NCBI GenBank assembly: GCA_937921775.1
Contig: CAKZUK010000083.1
Location: 38,727 to 102,726, forward strand
Origin: an uncultured Saprospiraceae bacterium
GTDB taxonomy: Bacteria > Bacteroidota > Bacteroidia > Chitinophagales > Saprospiraceae
Length of the DNA stretch: 64,000 nucleotides
Direction: 5' to 3'
The translations under genes and the position numbers were made by a program. Position 1 is the first letter of the stretch. Every line of letters begins with the position of its first letter. The notes under the pieces are model-generated. The model had not been told where the DNA came from. It was given only the letters and a program-made list of their open reading frames with translations, and ran no database searches. Of this stretch, positions 44,562 through 53,128 are shown piece after piece.

Positions 44562-44584
44562 AGTGGAAATCGATGTCCGGTGAA

Positions 44585-47104
44585 TTACATTCGGATCAAC
44601 TTCTCAATATGAGTTTCATTATTCATTGACAAGCGGATGAAGTACATTCCACTACTATAGTTCGTCAGATCTACTTCATAGCTTTGCTGTAGTGTATTAG
44701 ATGCTTTGGCAACAAAAACAGTTTGGCCAACTAGATTCACAACTTCTACTTGAAGTTCTACCGGTGTATTAAACGATAAATTTAAGAACGTAATACCTGA
44801 AGTTGGATTCGGAGCAACGATAATGTCGCGCAAGATTTGAAGATCCTGGGCACTTACACCAATTCCTAGTGTAACTGTAATTACGTCCATACATCCATTC
44901 GCATCAACAATAGTAACGGTATAGTCCCCTTCTTCAAGGTTTGATATCGTAGCAGTGTTCATGCCAGTGTCCCAACTGTAAGCGTATGGTTCGACACCTG
45001 CAGAAGGCGTTACAGTAATGCTTCCGTCAGAGTCACCAGCCATAGTCACTCCAGTAACTATAGAACTCACACCAAAGTCAATCGGACATTCTGTTATTTC
45101 AACTTCTACTATAAAAGAACATTCATTTGCGTCTACGATAGTAAGGTTGTAGCTCCCCGGAGCGAGATTAGTTACACTATTGCTAGTAGACCCATTGCTC
45201 CATGTATAATCATAAGGAGCTTGTCCTTGTGTAGGGTTAACAGTTGCAGAACCGTCTTCAGCACCATTAGAAGCACCAGTGATAATCGTATTTTCTGCAA
45301 AGTCAACTGGGCAACCTATGATGTTTATATTATCAAGATCCATCCAGTAGTCATCAGTACCCCATGTAGCGAAGAAGCGAATTTGAATATACTCTCCAGC
45401 GTAAGCGTCTAAGTCAACTAAGCTATTTGTCATCACAGCACTAGGTATGTGATTATTTTGATCGATGGTGAAAATGGTAGCGAATGTTTCACCACAATCA
45501 GTTGATATTTGAACATTTAGTTCATCACCAGTACCTAAGGTTAGTGCGTCTGTACCAGCGCTCCATTCGGTATATCTGTAATCGAAAGTAAGGCTGTCAC
45601 CCGGATTGATAGGGCCAAGGATAGGGCTAGTTACCTCAAAATTTTGGTCACCACTATAAAGGTTGTCATAAAGGGCAAAGGAAACATTGTTGTGACCGTC
45701 TCCAACAATACCGTCAGCAGTCCAACCAACAGGAAGGGTAGCATCTTCAAAGTCTTTCACAATAGGTAGAGGCTCTGGAATGACAGTAGAGAAACTATAA
45801 GAGGTACTATCATTCAAGGTGTTTAATTCACCTCCAAGATTAGTCCAAGTCGAAATTTCAAATACGGTATTGAATACGTTAGAATTGAATACTTCAGTAA
45901 AAGTGTAGGAGGCTGTTTCGCCAGCGTTAATGACTAGGGCACCTACGTTTTCAGTAACGATAGGATCGTTGTTAATTTGGTAGGACACATCAAAACTGGA
46001 TTGAGCTTCGGTGCCATAATTTCTGATTTCAATTACAACATGATCCATGTCAGTCCCGCAAAGAGAAACATCTTCATGGTTGGCAGAAGAAGTTCCTATA
46101 TCAGCAGCTAAAGGAATGGTAATAAAGATATCATCTATTCCAACTCCATCATTGGTAACTGATCCGTCAGAGTCGAAAGCAAATCTGAAACGTACAGCAT
46201 CTTCACCAGAATAATCTTCCAATGTAATTTCTGCGTTCAACCATCCTCCAGAATTACCAGCCCAAACATCTCCAAGGCCTTGGTTTGTATTATTAAAGTT
46301 ATACCAATTAACGCCTTGTCCCATTGTACCAACTTTTGTCCAACTGATGCCTCCATCTGTACTTCCTTCCAGCCAGCCTCCATCGTAATTAGTTTCTGTG
46401 TCATAATTGATAGAAAAACTAATCACTGGATCTTCTAAAACGGTAGAAAAATCTATGCATGGAGATAAAATATATGAAAGCTCACTATTGTTGTGGTCTC
46501 CACCAAGACTAGTCACCCACGCATTGACACCACTAGCAGCAGCAGAAATATTAGGGTTGGTAGGGGTACCGAATTCCCAACTAGAGTTTGAAACATTGGG
46601 GTCATCAAGGTCTACGGACCAACCGTTTACATTTGATTCAAAGTTGTTGAAGTAAGGAAGTGTTCCTACGGTCAAAATATTTTCAACGGAGTAAAAGGTT
46701 GTATCGTTGTTGTTGGTCGTATCACTTTCGAGTTGTGTAAATGCAGCAATAGTGTATACACCTTCTGCAGAAAAATCAAAAGTAGTCTCAAAAGCAATGG
46801 TCACGATACTATCAGTACCAAGCACGCCTGTGTAAACACCATCGAGGGGTTGAGGTACGTTGCCACTAACTCCATTGACTGTAAAGTTAAAGGGGATTAG
46901 TGCTTGTGGGTTAAGTCCAAAATTTTGGATAGTAACCTCGATTGTTTCATTACCAAGGCCACATTGAGATTCTGGTGAATGAATAGCGATAATTCCAACA
47001 TCATTTGCTGATTGAGCATGTAGGTTGGCCTGAAAAATGCAGCAAAAGGCAAGTATCAGAATTGCTTTAGTAGAGTTAGTAAAATAGGTGTACAGTTCTT
47101 TCAT
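44585..47104 (-). CDS. Large T9SS cargo protein with SprB-like repeats
   Basis: This 839-residue secreted protein has a signal peptide (to about 30), two CARDB-like Ig regions (about 32-145 and 335-440), two jelly-roll/MAM-like regions (about 150-330 and 450-598, each with an 'ILSP' or 'DFEDATLP' type start), two SprB-type repeats (604-670 and 678-745; both contain APYDYTW or EPYAYSW and IVDANxC), and a T9SS type A sorting domain (about 758-839; VAPNPTSG, MYFIRLSM). SprB repeats are named after the Flavobacterium gliding adhesin. It is probably a surface adhesin; the ligand is unknown. Confidence 0.88.
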   Translation of the reverse strand: MKELYTYFTNSTKAILILAFCCIFQANLHAQSANDVGIIAIHSPESQCGLGNETIEVTIQNFGLNPQALIPFNFTVNGVSGNVPQPLDGVYTGVLGTDSIVTIAFETTFDFSAEGVYTIAAFTQLESDTTNNNDTTFYSVENILTVGTLPYFNNFESNVNGWSVDLDDPNVSNSSWEFGTPTNPNISAAASGVNAWVTSLGGDHNNSELSYILSPCIDFSTVLEDPVISFSINYDTETNYDGGWLEGSTDGGISWTKVGTMGQGVNWYNFNNTNQGLGDVWAGNSGGWLNAEITLEDYSGEDAVRFRFAFDSDGSVTNDGVGIDDIFITIPLAADIGTSSANHEDVSLCGTDMDHVVIEIRNYGTEAQSSFDVSYQINNDPIVTENVGALVINAGETASYTFTEVFNSNVFNTVFEISTWTNLGGELNTLNDSTSYSFSTVIPEPLPIVKDFEDATLPVGWTADGIVGDGHNNVSFALYDNLYSGDQNFEVTSPILGPINPGDSLTFDYRYTEWSAGTDALTLGTGDELNVQISTDCGETFATIFTIDQNNHIPSAVMTNSLVDLDAYAGEYIQIRFFATWGTDDYWMDLDNINIIGCPVDFAENTIITGASNGAEDGSATVNPTQGQAPYDYTWSNGSTSNSVTNLAPGSYNLTIVDANECSFIVEVEITECPIDFGVSSIVTGVTMAGDSDGSITVTPSAGVEPYAYSWDTGMNTATISNLEEGDYTVTIVDANGCMDVITVTLGIGVSAQDLQILRDIIVAPNPTSGITFLNLSFNTPVELQVEVVNLVGQTVFVAKASNTLQQSYEVDLTNYSSGMYFIRLSMNNETHIEKLIRM

Positions 47105-47328
47105 GTGCTATTTTTTAATATTTATTCGTAGAATTTTTTGTTTCAAACAAAAAATCTTCGAAGAAAGAGTTTAATTTAGGCTTCAAAAATAGTGAAAATC
47201 AATCACATATGCTCGTTACGGCATTTAAGCTTTTATCTGTAAATTGACAATAAGGTTAAACAATTAGACAAAAAGGCTGTTATCCTCTTTACTTAGGTCT
47301 TTTATTATCTAAATAAATATTTTTCAAC

Positions 47329-48219
47329 TTGGCTATCTATTCTATAAAGGATTTAGAAAAACTCTGCGGGATAAAGGCCCATACCATCCGGATATGGGAG
47401 CAGCGCTATGGCCTTGTGGTACCTAAACGGACTAAGACGAACATCCGCTATTACCAAGATGAGGATCTTAAACATCTGCTGAATATTGTCTTTCTCAATA
47501 AAAACGGCACTAAAATTTCCATGATTGCCAAAATGACTCGGCAAGAAATAGGGAATCAAGTGTCTAATAATACAGCAATAGGAGTTGAAAATGATGTCCA
47601 GCTAAATGCTTTAACTATTTCTATGATTGAAATGGATGAACTCAAGTTTCACCATGTCATTTGTAAAAGTGTCGAAGAAGTGGGATTTGAAAAAACGATG
47701 CTGGAGGTTGTTTATCCATTTTTAGATAAGTTGGGGGTACTTTGGCTAACAGGTTCGGTAACTCCCGCCCAAGAGAATTTTATGAGTTGCTTGATTCGGC
47801 AAAAAATATTGAGAGCTACTGATGCATTGCCTGTAACGAGTGGTCGTGGTGTCAGAAAGTTTATGATATTTTTACCAGAAGGCGAAAATCAGGAACTCAG
47901 CCTGATGTTTATGCATTATTTACTCAAGTCCCGTGGCCACCGAGTGATTTATATGGGACTCAATAATTCAGTGCAAGATATACAGGATGCGTACAATATA
48001 CTTCGACCCACATATCTGTTTACTATGGTTTCTGAAACATATACGCAGCAACCTGTTCAGAAATACGTGGATCAATTAGCAAAGACTTTTACTGAGAGTC
48101 AAATACTACTTTCTGGTTATCAGGTCATGTCTCAAAGTATCAACCGGCCCAGTAATGTCAAATTACTGGGAAGTCTTGGCGATACGATTACTTTCTTAGA
48201 AGAGCTAAAAAAATCCTAA
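47329..48219 (+). CDS. MerR-family regulator with a CarH/LitR-like sensor region
   Basis: This 296-residue protein has an N-terminal MerR DNA-binding domain (YSIKDLEKLCGIKAHTIRIWEQRYGLVVP, residues about 4-32, shortened here), a four-helix-type region (about 90-165) and a B12-binding-type Rossmann domain (about 175-290). Family relatives such as CarH use adenosylcobalamin to sense light. The CarH motif W-x9-E-H reads W139-x9-E149-N150 here, and the ligand motif D/E-x-H reads E186-N-Q188, so both histidines are lost. It probably does not bind cobalamin in the CarH way. The start is TTG at 47329. It stands alone, with no carotenoid genes beside it. Confidence 0.85.
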   Translation: MAIYSIKDLEKLCGIKAHTIRIWEQRYGLVVPKRTKTNIRYYQDEDLKHLLNIVFLNKNGTKISMIAKMTRQEIGNQVSNNTAIGVENDVQLNALTISMIEMDELKFHHVICKSVEEVGFEKTMLEVVYPFLDKLGVLWLTGSVTPAQENFMSCLIRQKILRATDALPVTSGRGVRKFMIFLPEGENQELSLMFMHYLLKSRGHRVIYMGLNNSVQDIQDAYNILRPTYLFTMVSETYTQQPVQKYVDQLAKTFTESQILLSGYQVMSQSINRPSNVKLLGSLGDTITFLEELKKS

Positions 48220-48400
48220 CTAGCTTTTTAGTATCTGAAGTCTTCGAACATATACCTTATTTCATTTTTACAAACTATTCAAATTTACCACAGCATCAAT
48301 ATTTGATGCCAAAAGGCTAATTTACCAAGATGTCTAAGCTGTAGATTATTTATTTGTTTAATACTTCAGGCATATTCACATTATTATCCGCTATAAAGTA

Positions 48401-48408
48401 TATTTTTG
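48401..48408 (+). promoter_or_regulatory. Candidate -7 element for the YceI gene
   Basis: TATTTTTG matches TAnnTTTG exactly, 61 bases before the ATG of the YceI lipoprotein gene. There is no good -33 element. Confidence 0.4.
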
Positions 48409-48461
48409 CAAATAAGCAATTGGCTTAATTAATATTTATTCACTTATTCAAAGGTAAATCA

Positions 48462-49145
48462 ATGAAGATCTCAATTAAATTCTCGTTTATGATTCTAGTG
48501 CTAGGCTTGGCACTTACTTCGTGTAAAAATAAAGCTGCAGGAGATAAAGCAACAGTTGGAGAAGCTGTAGGTAAAGCTGCCGCTGCTGCAAACTCTGTTA
48601 GTTATTCAATCAACCCAGGTAGTAAAATCTACTGGACTGGTAGCAAGCCTGCTGGAAGTCACTCTGGAACTATTGATATTGCAAAAGGTAAGCTTGATGC
48701 TTCTAACAATGATATTTCAGGTGGAATGTTTATGCTTAACATGAAGAGCATTACAGTTACAGATCTAAAAGCTGGCGACGGTAAAGAAGATTTAGAAGGA
48801 CACTTGAAAGGTGTTTCTGATGAAAATGCAGACCACTTTTTTAATGTAGCTACTTACCCAGATGCAACTTTTACTATCACTAGTGTTGCTAAAGGTACTG
48901 ATGGAAAGAACTCACATCTTATTACTGGAGATTTAACATTGAAAGGAAAAACTAAAAGTGTTTCTTTCCCCGCTAACGTTGTTATCGCTGGTGATAAAAT
49001 CAATGCAACTGCTCCTGCTTTTACAATCAATCGTACTGATTGGGGAGTTAACTATGGTTCAAAGAGTGTCTTTGATGACTTGAAAGATAAGTTTATCAAC
49101 GATGAAATTTCTTTGACTATCGATATGACTGCAACAAAAATGTAG
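48462..49145 (+). CDS. YceI-family lipoprotein
   Basis: This 227-residue protein has a lipoprotein signal (ALTSC, C21), an Ala/Gly-rich linker (about 22-45), and a YceI domain (about 48-227) with WTGSKPAGSHSG, the GGMFMLNMKSI strand and FPANVVIAGDKI. YceI proteins are lipocalin-like barrels that bind polyisoprenoids or other lipids in the periplasm. The role here is not known. It is an independent unit with a terminator after it. Confidence 0.9.
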   Translation: MKISIKFSFMILVLGLALTSCKNKAAGDKATVGEAVGKAAAAANSVSYSINPGSKIYWTGSKPAGSHSGTIDIAKGKLDASNNDISGGMFMLNMKSITVTDLKAGDGKEDLEGHLKGVSDENADHFFNVATYPDATFTITSVAKGTDGKNSHLITGDLTLKGKTKSVSFPANVVIAGDKINATAPAFTINRTDWGVNYGSKSVFDDLKDKFINDEISLTIDMTATKM

Positions 49146-49175
49146 GACACTTTAGGAGTAATTTTTACTCTTAAT

Positions 49176-49210
49176 AAAAGGGCGTCGGCATTTGTCGGTG
49201 CCCTTTTTCT
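49176..49210 (+). terminator. Terminator after the YceI gene
   Basis: AAAAGGGC (49176-49183) pairs with GCCCTTTT (49200-49207), with a further inner helix and a T run. Confidence 0.7.
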
Positions 49211-49324
49211 TTTGCTAAAAAGTAGTGTTATGACAGGGCAATTCTGAGTTTTTTATATCCAAATAAAAGAAAACTAGCAATTTTTACTTACTTTGGATAA
49301 CACAATCAACTATAGATAAACCCA

Positions 49325-51109
49325 ATGGAATATAGGCGACTATTCGATATCCTTCCTTATCAAATGGTAAAGTATCCTCAAAAGGAAGCTTTAGTCAGGC
49401 GACATGATCGAAAGTGGTTGCCTTTTTCAACAAAGGACTGTCTTGAAATGATTGACCGAGTAAGCGCTGGTTTGCTCAAGCTGGGGCTAAAGCGAGGAGA
49501 TACCATTGGTATCATTACGGACGGAGGAAGTCCTCAATGGAATTTCATGGATTTTGCGGCTCAGCAAATTGGTGCAATTCCCGTCCCGATTCATGCATCT
49601 GTTACCATTGAGGAAATCCGTTATATTTTGAAAGATGCAGCTATCTCAATTGTTTTGACTGGTAACAAATTGCTCCATGAAAAAATAATTGAAGCAGATA
49701 AGCCAATCGGTAATCTAAAAAAAATATACTGCCTCGAAAAAGTTATTAATCAACCACATTGGGACGATTTAATTTCAGAACCTGGTACAAAGTATCTACC
49801 AGAAATTGAAGCAAGAAAAGCTGCGATTCACGAAGATGATCTGGCAACTATAATCTACACTTCGGGTACCACCGGAAACCCAAAAGGCGTCATGCTTTCT
49901 CACAGAAATATTATTAGTAACATCAAAGCAACGATTGCTTTGGTACCTGTCAATTGCGATAAAATAACCCTTAGTTTCTTACCACTAAGTCATATTTTTG
50001 AACGGATGGTGACCTACACTTACATGGCAGTAGGAGCTTCCGTTTATTACTCAGATACTATGGATCGGGTAATGGAAAATCTTAAGGATGTAAAGCCACA
50101 TTACTTCACAAGCGTACCTCGCATTCTAGAAAAAATATATCACGGGATATTAGACGCGGCCAATAATAAAAACCAATTTCAAAAGAAAATCATTCATTGG
50201 GCACTTCGTGTTGGTGAACGATATCCAGATTCTAATAAGGTGTCTCTTCTCTATTGGTTTAAACTTAGATTAGCTAACATTTTTGTTTATCGGAAATGGC
50301 GAAGTTTGTTGGGGAATAGGGTAGAAGGGGTGATTGTGGGGGCAGCTGCTCTACAGCCTCAACTGGCCTCCTTGTTTGCAGCAGCAGGTATTGACATACG
50401 GGAAGGGTATGGTTTGACTGAAACATCGCCAGTCATTTCCTTCAACCGTTTTGAACCAGGAGGCGTTCGCTTTGGTACAGTAGGAATTCCAATACCGGGC
50501 TTAGATGTTAAAATCAATACACCTGATGAAAATGGAGAGGGAGAAATAATAGTGAAAGGCCCTAACGTAATGATGGGCTACCTCAATAATCCGGTTGAAA
50601 CTAAAAAGGCAATTGATCCAAACGGTTGGTTTTATACTGGAGATGTAGGGACTTTTGTCAACAAACGTTTCCTACAAATCACTGGTCGTAAAAAAGATAT
50701 TTTTAAAACCACAACAGGGAAATATGTACGACCGGAAATGATTGCCGATATACTTTGTCACTCAGTTTATTTTGATTACGCCTTAGTATTGGGGTTTAAT
50801 AAACCCTATGTCGCCGCTTTGATTGTCCCCGATTATGTCAAACTAAAACAGTGGTGTGATGCCAATAATGTACATTGGACAGCACCTCAATTCATGGCGA
50901 TCAACCCTAAAGTTGTTCAATTTGTAAGAGGCCTTATTGATGAAATGAATGCAAATTTGAGTCCTACAGAAAAGGTTCGAGAGTTTTTGTTGTTACATAA
51001 TGAATGGAGTTCTGCTTCAGGGGAATTGACGGCAACACTTAAATTAAAACGACCTTTCATTGAAGAAAAATATAAAGAAGAAATTGTAGAGCTGTTTAGC
51101 AAAAGCTAA
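49325..51109 (+). CDS. Long-chain acyl-CoA synthetase (AMP-binding), first of a tandem pair
   Basis: This 594-residue protein is an ANL-superfamily acyl-CoA synthetase of the long-chain (FadD15/FAA1-like) type. The P-loop motif TIIYTSGTTGNPKG lies at 175-188, the adenine-binding GYGLTETSP at about 360-368, the D/GWFYTGDVG motif at about 439-447 and the K-containing GRKKDIFKT hinge at about 456-464. It activates fatty acids with ATP and CoA. The following gene is a close paralogue 98 bases downstream, so the pair probably arose by duplication and may differ in chain-length preference. Confidence 0.93.
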   Translation: MEYRRLFDILPYQMVKYPQKEALVRRHDRKWLPFSTKDCLEMIDRVSAGLLKLGLKRGDTIGIITDGGSPQWNFMDFAAQQIGAIPVPIHASVTIEEIRYILKDAAISIVLTGNKLLHEKIIEADKPIGNLKKIYCLEKVINQPHWDDLISEPGTKYLPEIEARKAAIHEDDLATIIYTSGTTGNPKGVMLSHRNIISNIKATIALVPVNCDKITLSFLPLSHIFERMVTYTYMAVGASVYYSDTMDRVMENLKDVKPHYFTSVPRILEKIYHGILDAANNKNQFQKKIIHWALRVGERYPDSNKVSLLYWFKLRLANIFVYRKWRSLLGNRVEGVIVGAAALQPQLASLFAAAGIDIREGYGLTETSPVISFNRFEPGGVRFGTVGIPIPGLDVKINTPDENGEGEIIVKGPNVMMGYLNNPVETKKAIDPNGWFYTGDVGTFVNKRFLQITGRKKDIFKTTTGKYVRPEMIADILCHSVYFDYALVLGFNKPYVAALIVPDYVKLKQWCDANNVHWTAPQFMAINPKVVQFVRGLIDEMNANLSPTEKVREFLLLHNEWSSASGELTATLKLKRPFIEEKYKEEIVELFSKS

Positions 51110-51207
51110 AAGGAGAGCAATATTGATTAGTTAGACAAGTAAAACCATTTTTTTTTACTACCTTAATTGCTTATTAATACAAGTATTTGAAAAGAAAAAA
51201 GTGAAAT

Positions 51208-53028
51208 ATGAACGTTACTAGACTCTTCGAATTTATCTATCATCAGCAGAAAAATTTTCCACAAGAAAAAACACTTGGACATAAGCTTGACGGAGAATGG
51301 ATTTATTATGGGACTGATCAGATCATTGACATGGCTATGCAGGTTAGCTGCGGTTTATTGGAAATGGGGGTTCAGCCCGGTGACAAGATTGCTTTAATTG
51401 CGTATAAGAATCGTCCAGAATGGGTTATTATGGATTTGGGAATTCAACAAATTGGAGCTATCAATGTTCCGGTTTATCCAACCATTAGTACCAAAGAATA
51501 TGTATACATCTTTAATGATGCCTCAGTGAAACATTGTTTTGTTGGAGTAGGTGATTTGTATGATAAGGTGATTGCTACAAAAGATAATGTAACAAACCTC
51601 GATCGGATCTATACTTTTGATAAACAAGAAGGTCGACCCTATTGGAAAGATATCTTTTCCAGTAATGGACAAGAGGAAGTGAAAAAACGAATGGCAGCTA
51701 TAAAGCCAGAAGAAATGGCAACCATTATTTATACTTCAGGAACTACAGGTAATCCAAAAGGTGTAATGTTGTCACACAATAACATCGTCAGTAATGTAAA
51801 TGGTGTTAAAGCTTTATTGCCTGTAGTCGCAGGTGAACGAGTACTGAGCTTTTTACCATTATGCCACGTTTTTGAACGCTCTGCAATATATGCTTATATC
51901 TTGGCAGGGGTCAATGTGAGCTTCACCGGAACAGATAACCTAGGTGGTGAGAACGGCGATTTAGTGGGAGTGAAACCACACTTTTTTACAACCGTTCCTC
52001 GCTTACTCGAAAAAGTCTACGAAAAAATTTATAATAAAGGTTTGGCATTAACAGGTATTAAAAAGAAGCTTTTCTTCTGGGCCTTATCTATGACAGACGA
52101 TTATGAATACGATAAAAAATACACTGGCTTCTCTGGTTTTAAAAGAGGGATTGCTGACAAGCTAATTTACAGCAAGTGGCGTGAAGCCCTTGGCGGAAAT
52201 GTAAAAGGAATTCTAACCGGTGCTGCTCCCTGTCCAGTAAAAATGGCAAAAGTATTCTCTGCAGCCGGTATTCCAATTCGAGAGGGATATGGCCTTACTG
52301 AAACGAGTCCGGGCCTGACGATCAATACTTATAAGCCCGGTGGCGCGCAGCTTGGAACGGTAGGTCCACCTTTACCAAACGTAGAGATTTACATTGACCG
52401 ATCTGACGGAGACTACCGCGAGGGTGAAGGAGAAATTTTGGCTAAAGGGCCTAATATCATGATGGGTTACTATAACAAACCTGAGGCAACTGCAGGTGTG
52501 ACCAAAGAGATCAATGGTGTGAAATGGTTCCTTACTGGCGATATCGGAAAAATGATTGAGTCAAAAAGTGGTCAACCATTTTTGAAAATTACAGATCGTA
52601 AAAAAGAATTACTCAAAACTTCTGGAGGTAAATACGTGGCGCCAGCGCCGATTGAAAATAAATTAAAAGAAGATTTCCTCGTTGAGCAAATCATGGTGGT
52701 GGGAGATCGACAAAAGTTTGTTTCTGCACTGATCGTTCCTGCGCCGGATGCACTGAAGAATTGGTGTGAAGAATGTGGAAAAGGTTGGACTGATTTGTCA
52801 AAGGCAGTGCAAGACCCTTCTGTTATTTCACGCTATCAGGAAATTATCAATCAATACAATCCTGAATTTAGTCATATCGAACAAATCAAAAAATTCGTCT
52901 TACTAGATTGTAGTTGGGATGCGGTGAAGGAAGATGGCTCGGCTGCAGAATTGACACCAACTATGAAGCTGAAGCGTCGAGTAATTTTGGAGAAATATGG
53001 AAAGGAGATTGACGGAATTTATGGATAA
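51208..53028 (+). CDS. Long-chain acyl-CoA synthetase, second of a tandem pair
   Basis: This 606-residue paralogue of the upstream gene has TIIYTSGTTGNPKG at 172-185, GYGLTETSP (about 361-369), KWFLTGDIGK (about 436-445) and DRKKELLKTSGGKYVAP (about 460-476). The domain order and length match the long-chain type. It begins 98 bases after the first synthetase gene with no terminator in between, so one message is likely. A terminator at 53033-53065 ends the unit. Confidence 0.93.
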   Translation: MNVTRLFEFIYHQQKNFPQEKTLGHKLDGEWIYYGTDQIIDMAMQVSCGLLEMGVQPGDKIALIAYKNRPEWVIMDLGIQQIGAINVPVYPTISTKEYVYIFNDASVKHCFVGVGDLYDKVIATKDNVTNLDRIYTFDKQEGRPYWKDIFSSNGQEEVKKRMAAIKPEEMATIIYTSGTTGNPKGVMLSHNNIVSNVNGVKALLPVVAGERVLSFLPLCHVFERSAIYAYILAGVNVSFTGTDNLGGENGDLVGVKPHFFTTVPRLLEKVYEKIYNKGLALTGIKKKLFFWALSMTDDYEYDKKYTGFSGFKRGIADKLIYSKWREALGGNVKGILTGAAPCPVKMAKVFSAAGIPIREGYGLTETSPGLTINTYKPGGAQLGTVGPPLPNVEIYIDRSDGDYREGEGEILAKGPNIMMGYYNKPEATAGVTKEINGVKWFLTGDIGKMIESKSGQPFLKITDRKKELLKTSGGKYVAPAPIENKLKEDFLVEQIMVVGDRQKFVSALIVPAPDALKNWCEECGKGWTDLSKAVQDPSVISRYQEIINQYNPEFSHIEQIKKFVLLDCSWDAVKEDGSAAELTPTMKLKRRVILEKYGKEIDGIYG

Positions 53029-53032
53029 ATAG

Positions 53033-53065
53033 AAAGGGACGTGGCTTTCGTCACGTCCCTCTTTA
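53033..53065 (+). terminator. Terminator after the acyl-CoA synthetase pair
   Basis: AGGGACGTG at 53035-53043 pairs with CACGTCCCT at 53052-53060, followed by a T-rich tract. Confidence 0.8.
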
Positions 53066-53082
53066 TTTGTTCTCGTATTTAT

Positions 53083-53125
53083 ACTTCAAGGCTGATTGAG
53101 CGCTTGCGCTGAGCCTAATCGAAGT
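53083..53125. repeat. Imperfect inverted repeat between convergent genes
   Basis: ACTTC...GGCT...GAGCGC pairs with GCGCTGAGCC...GAAGT around a short loop. It is between the convergent synthetase and ileS genes and may terminate ileS transcription. It resembles the TTCGACT/GCTCAG-type intergenic elements common in Bacteroidota. Confidence 0.55.
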
Positions 53126-53128
53126 GAT

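Noticed and set aside
47133..47155. 11-bp AT-rich palindrome in the leader of the SprB-repeat cargo gene
   Set aside because: Its arms are almost only A and T with one G-C pair; it could be chance in AT-rich DNA.
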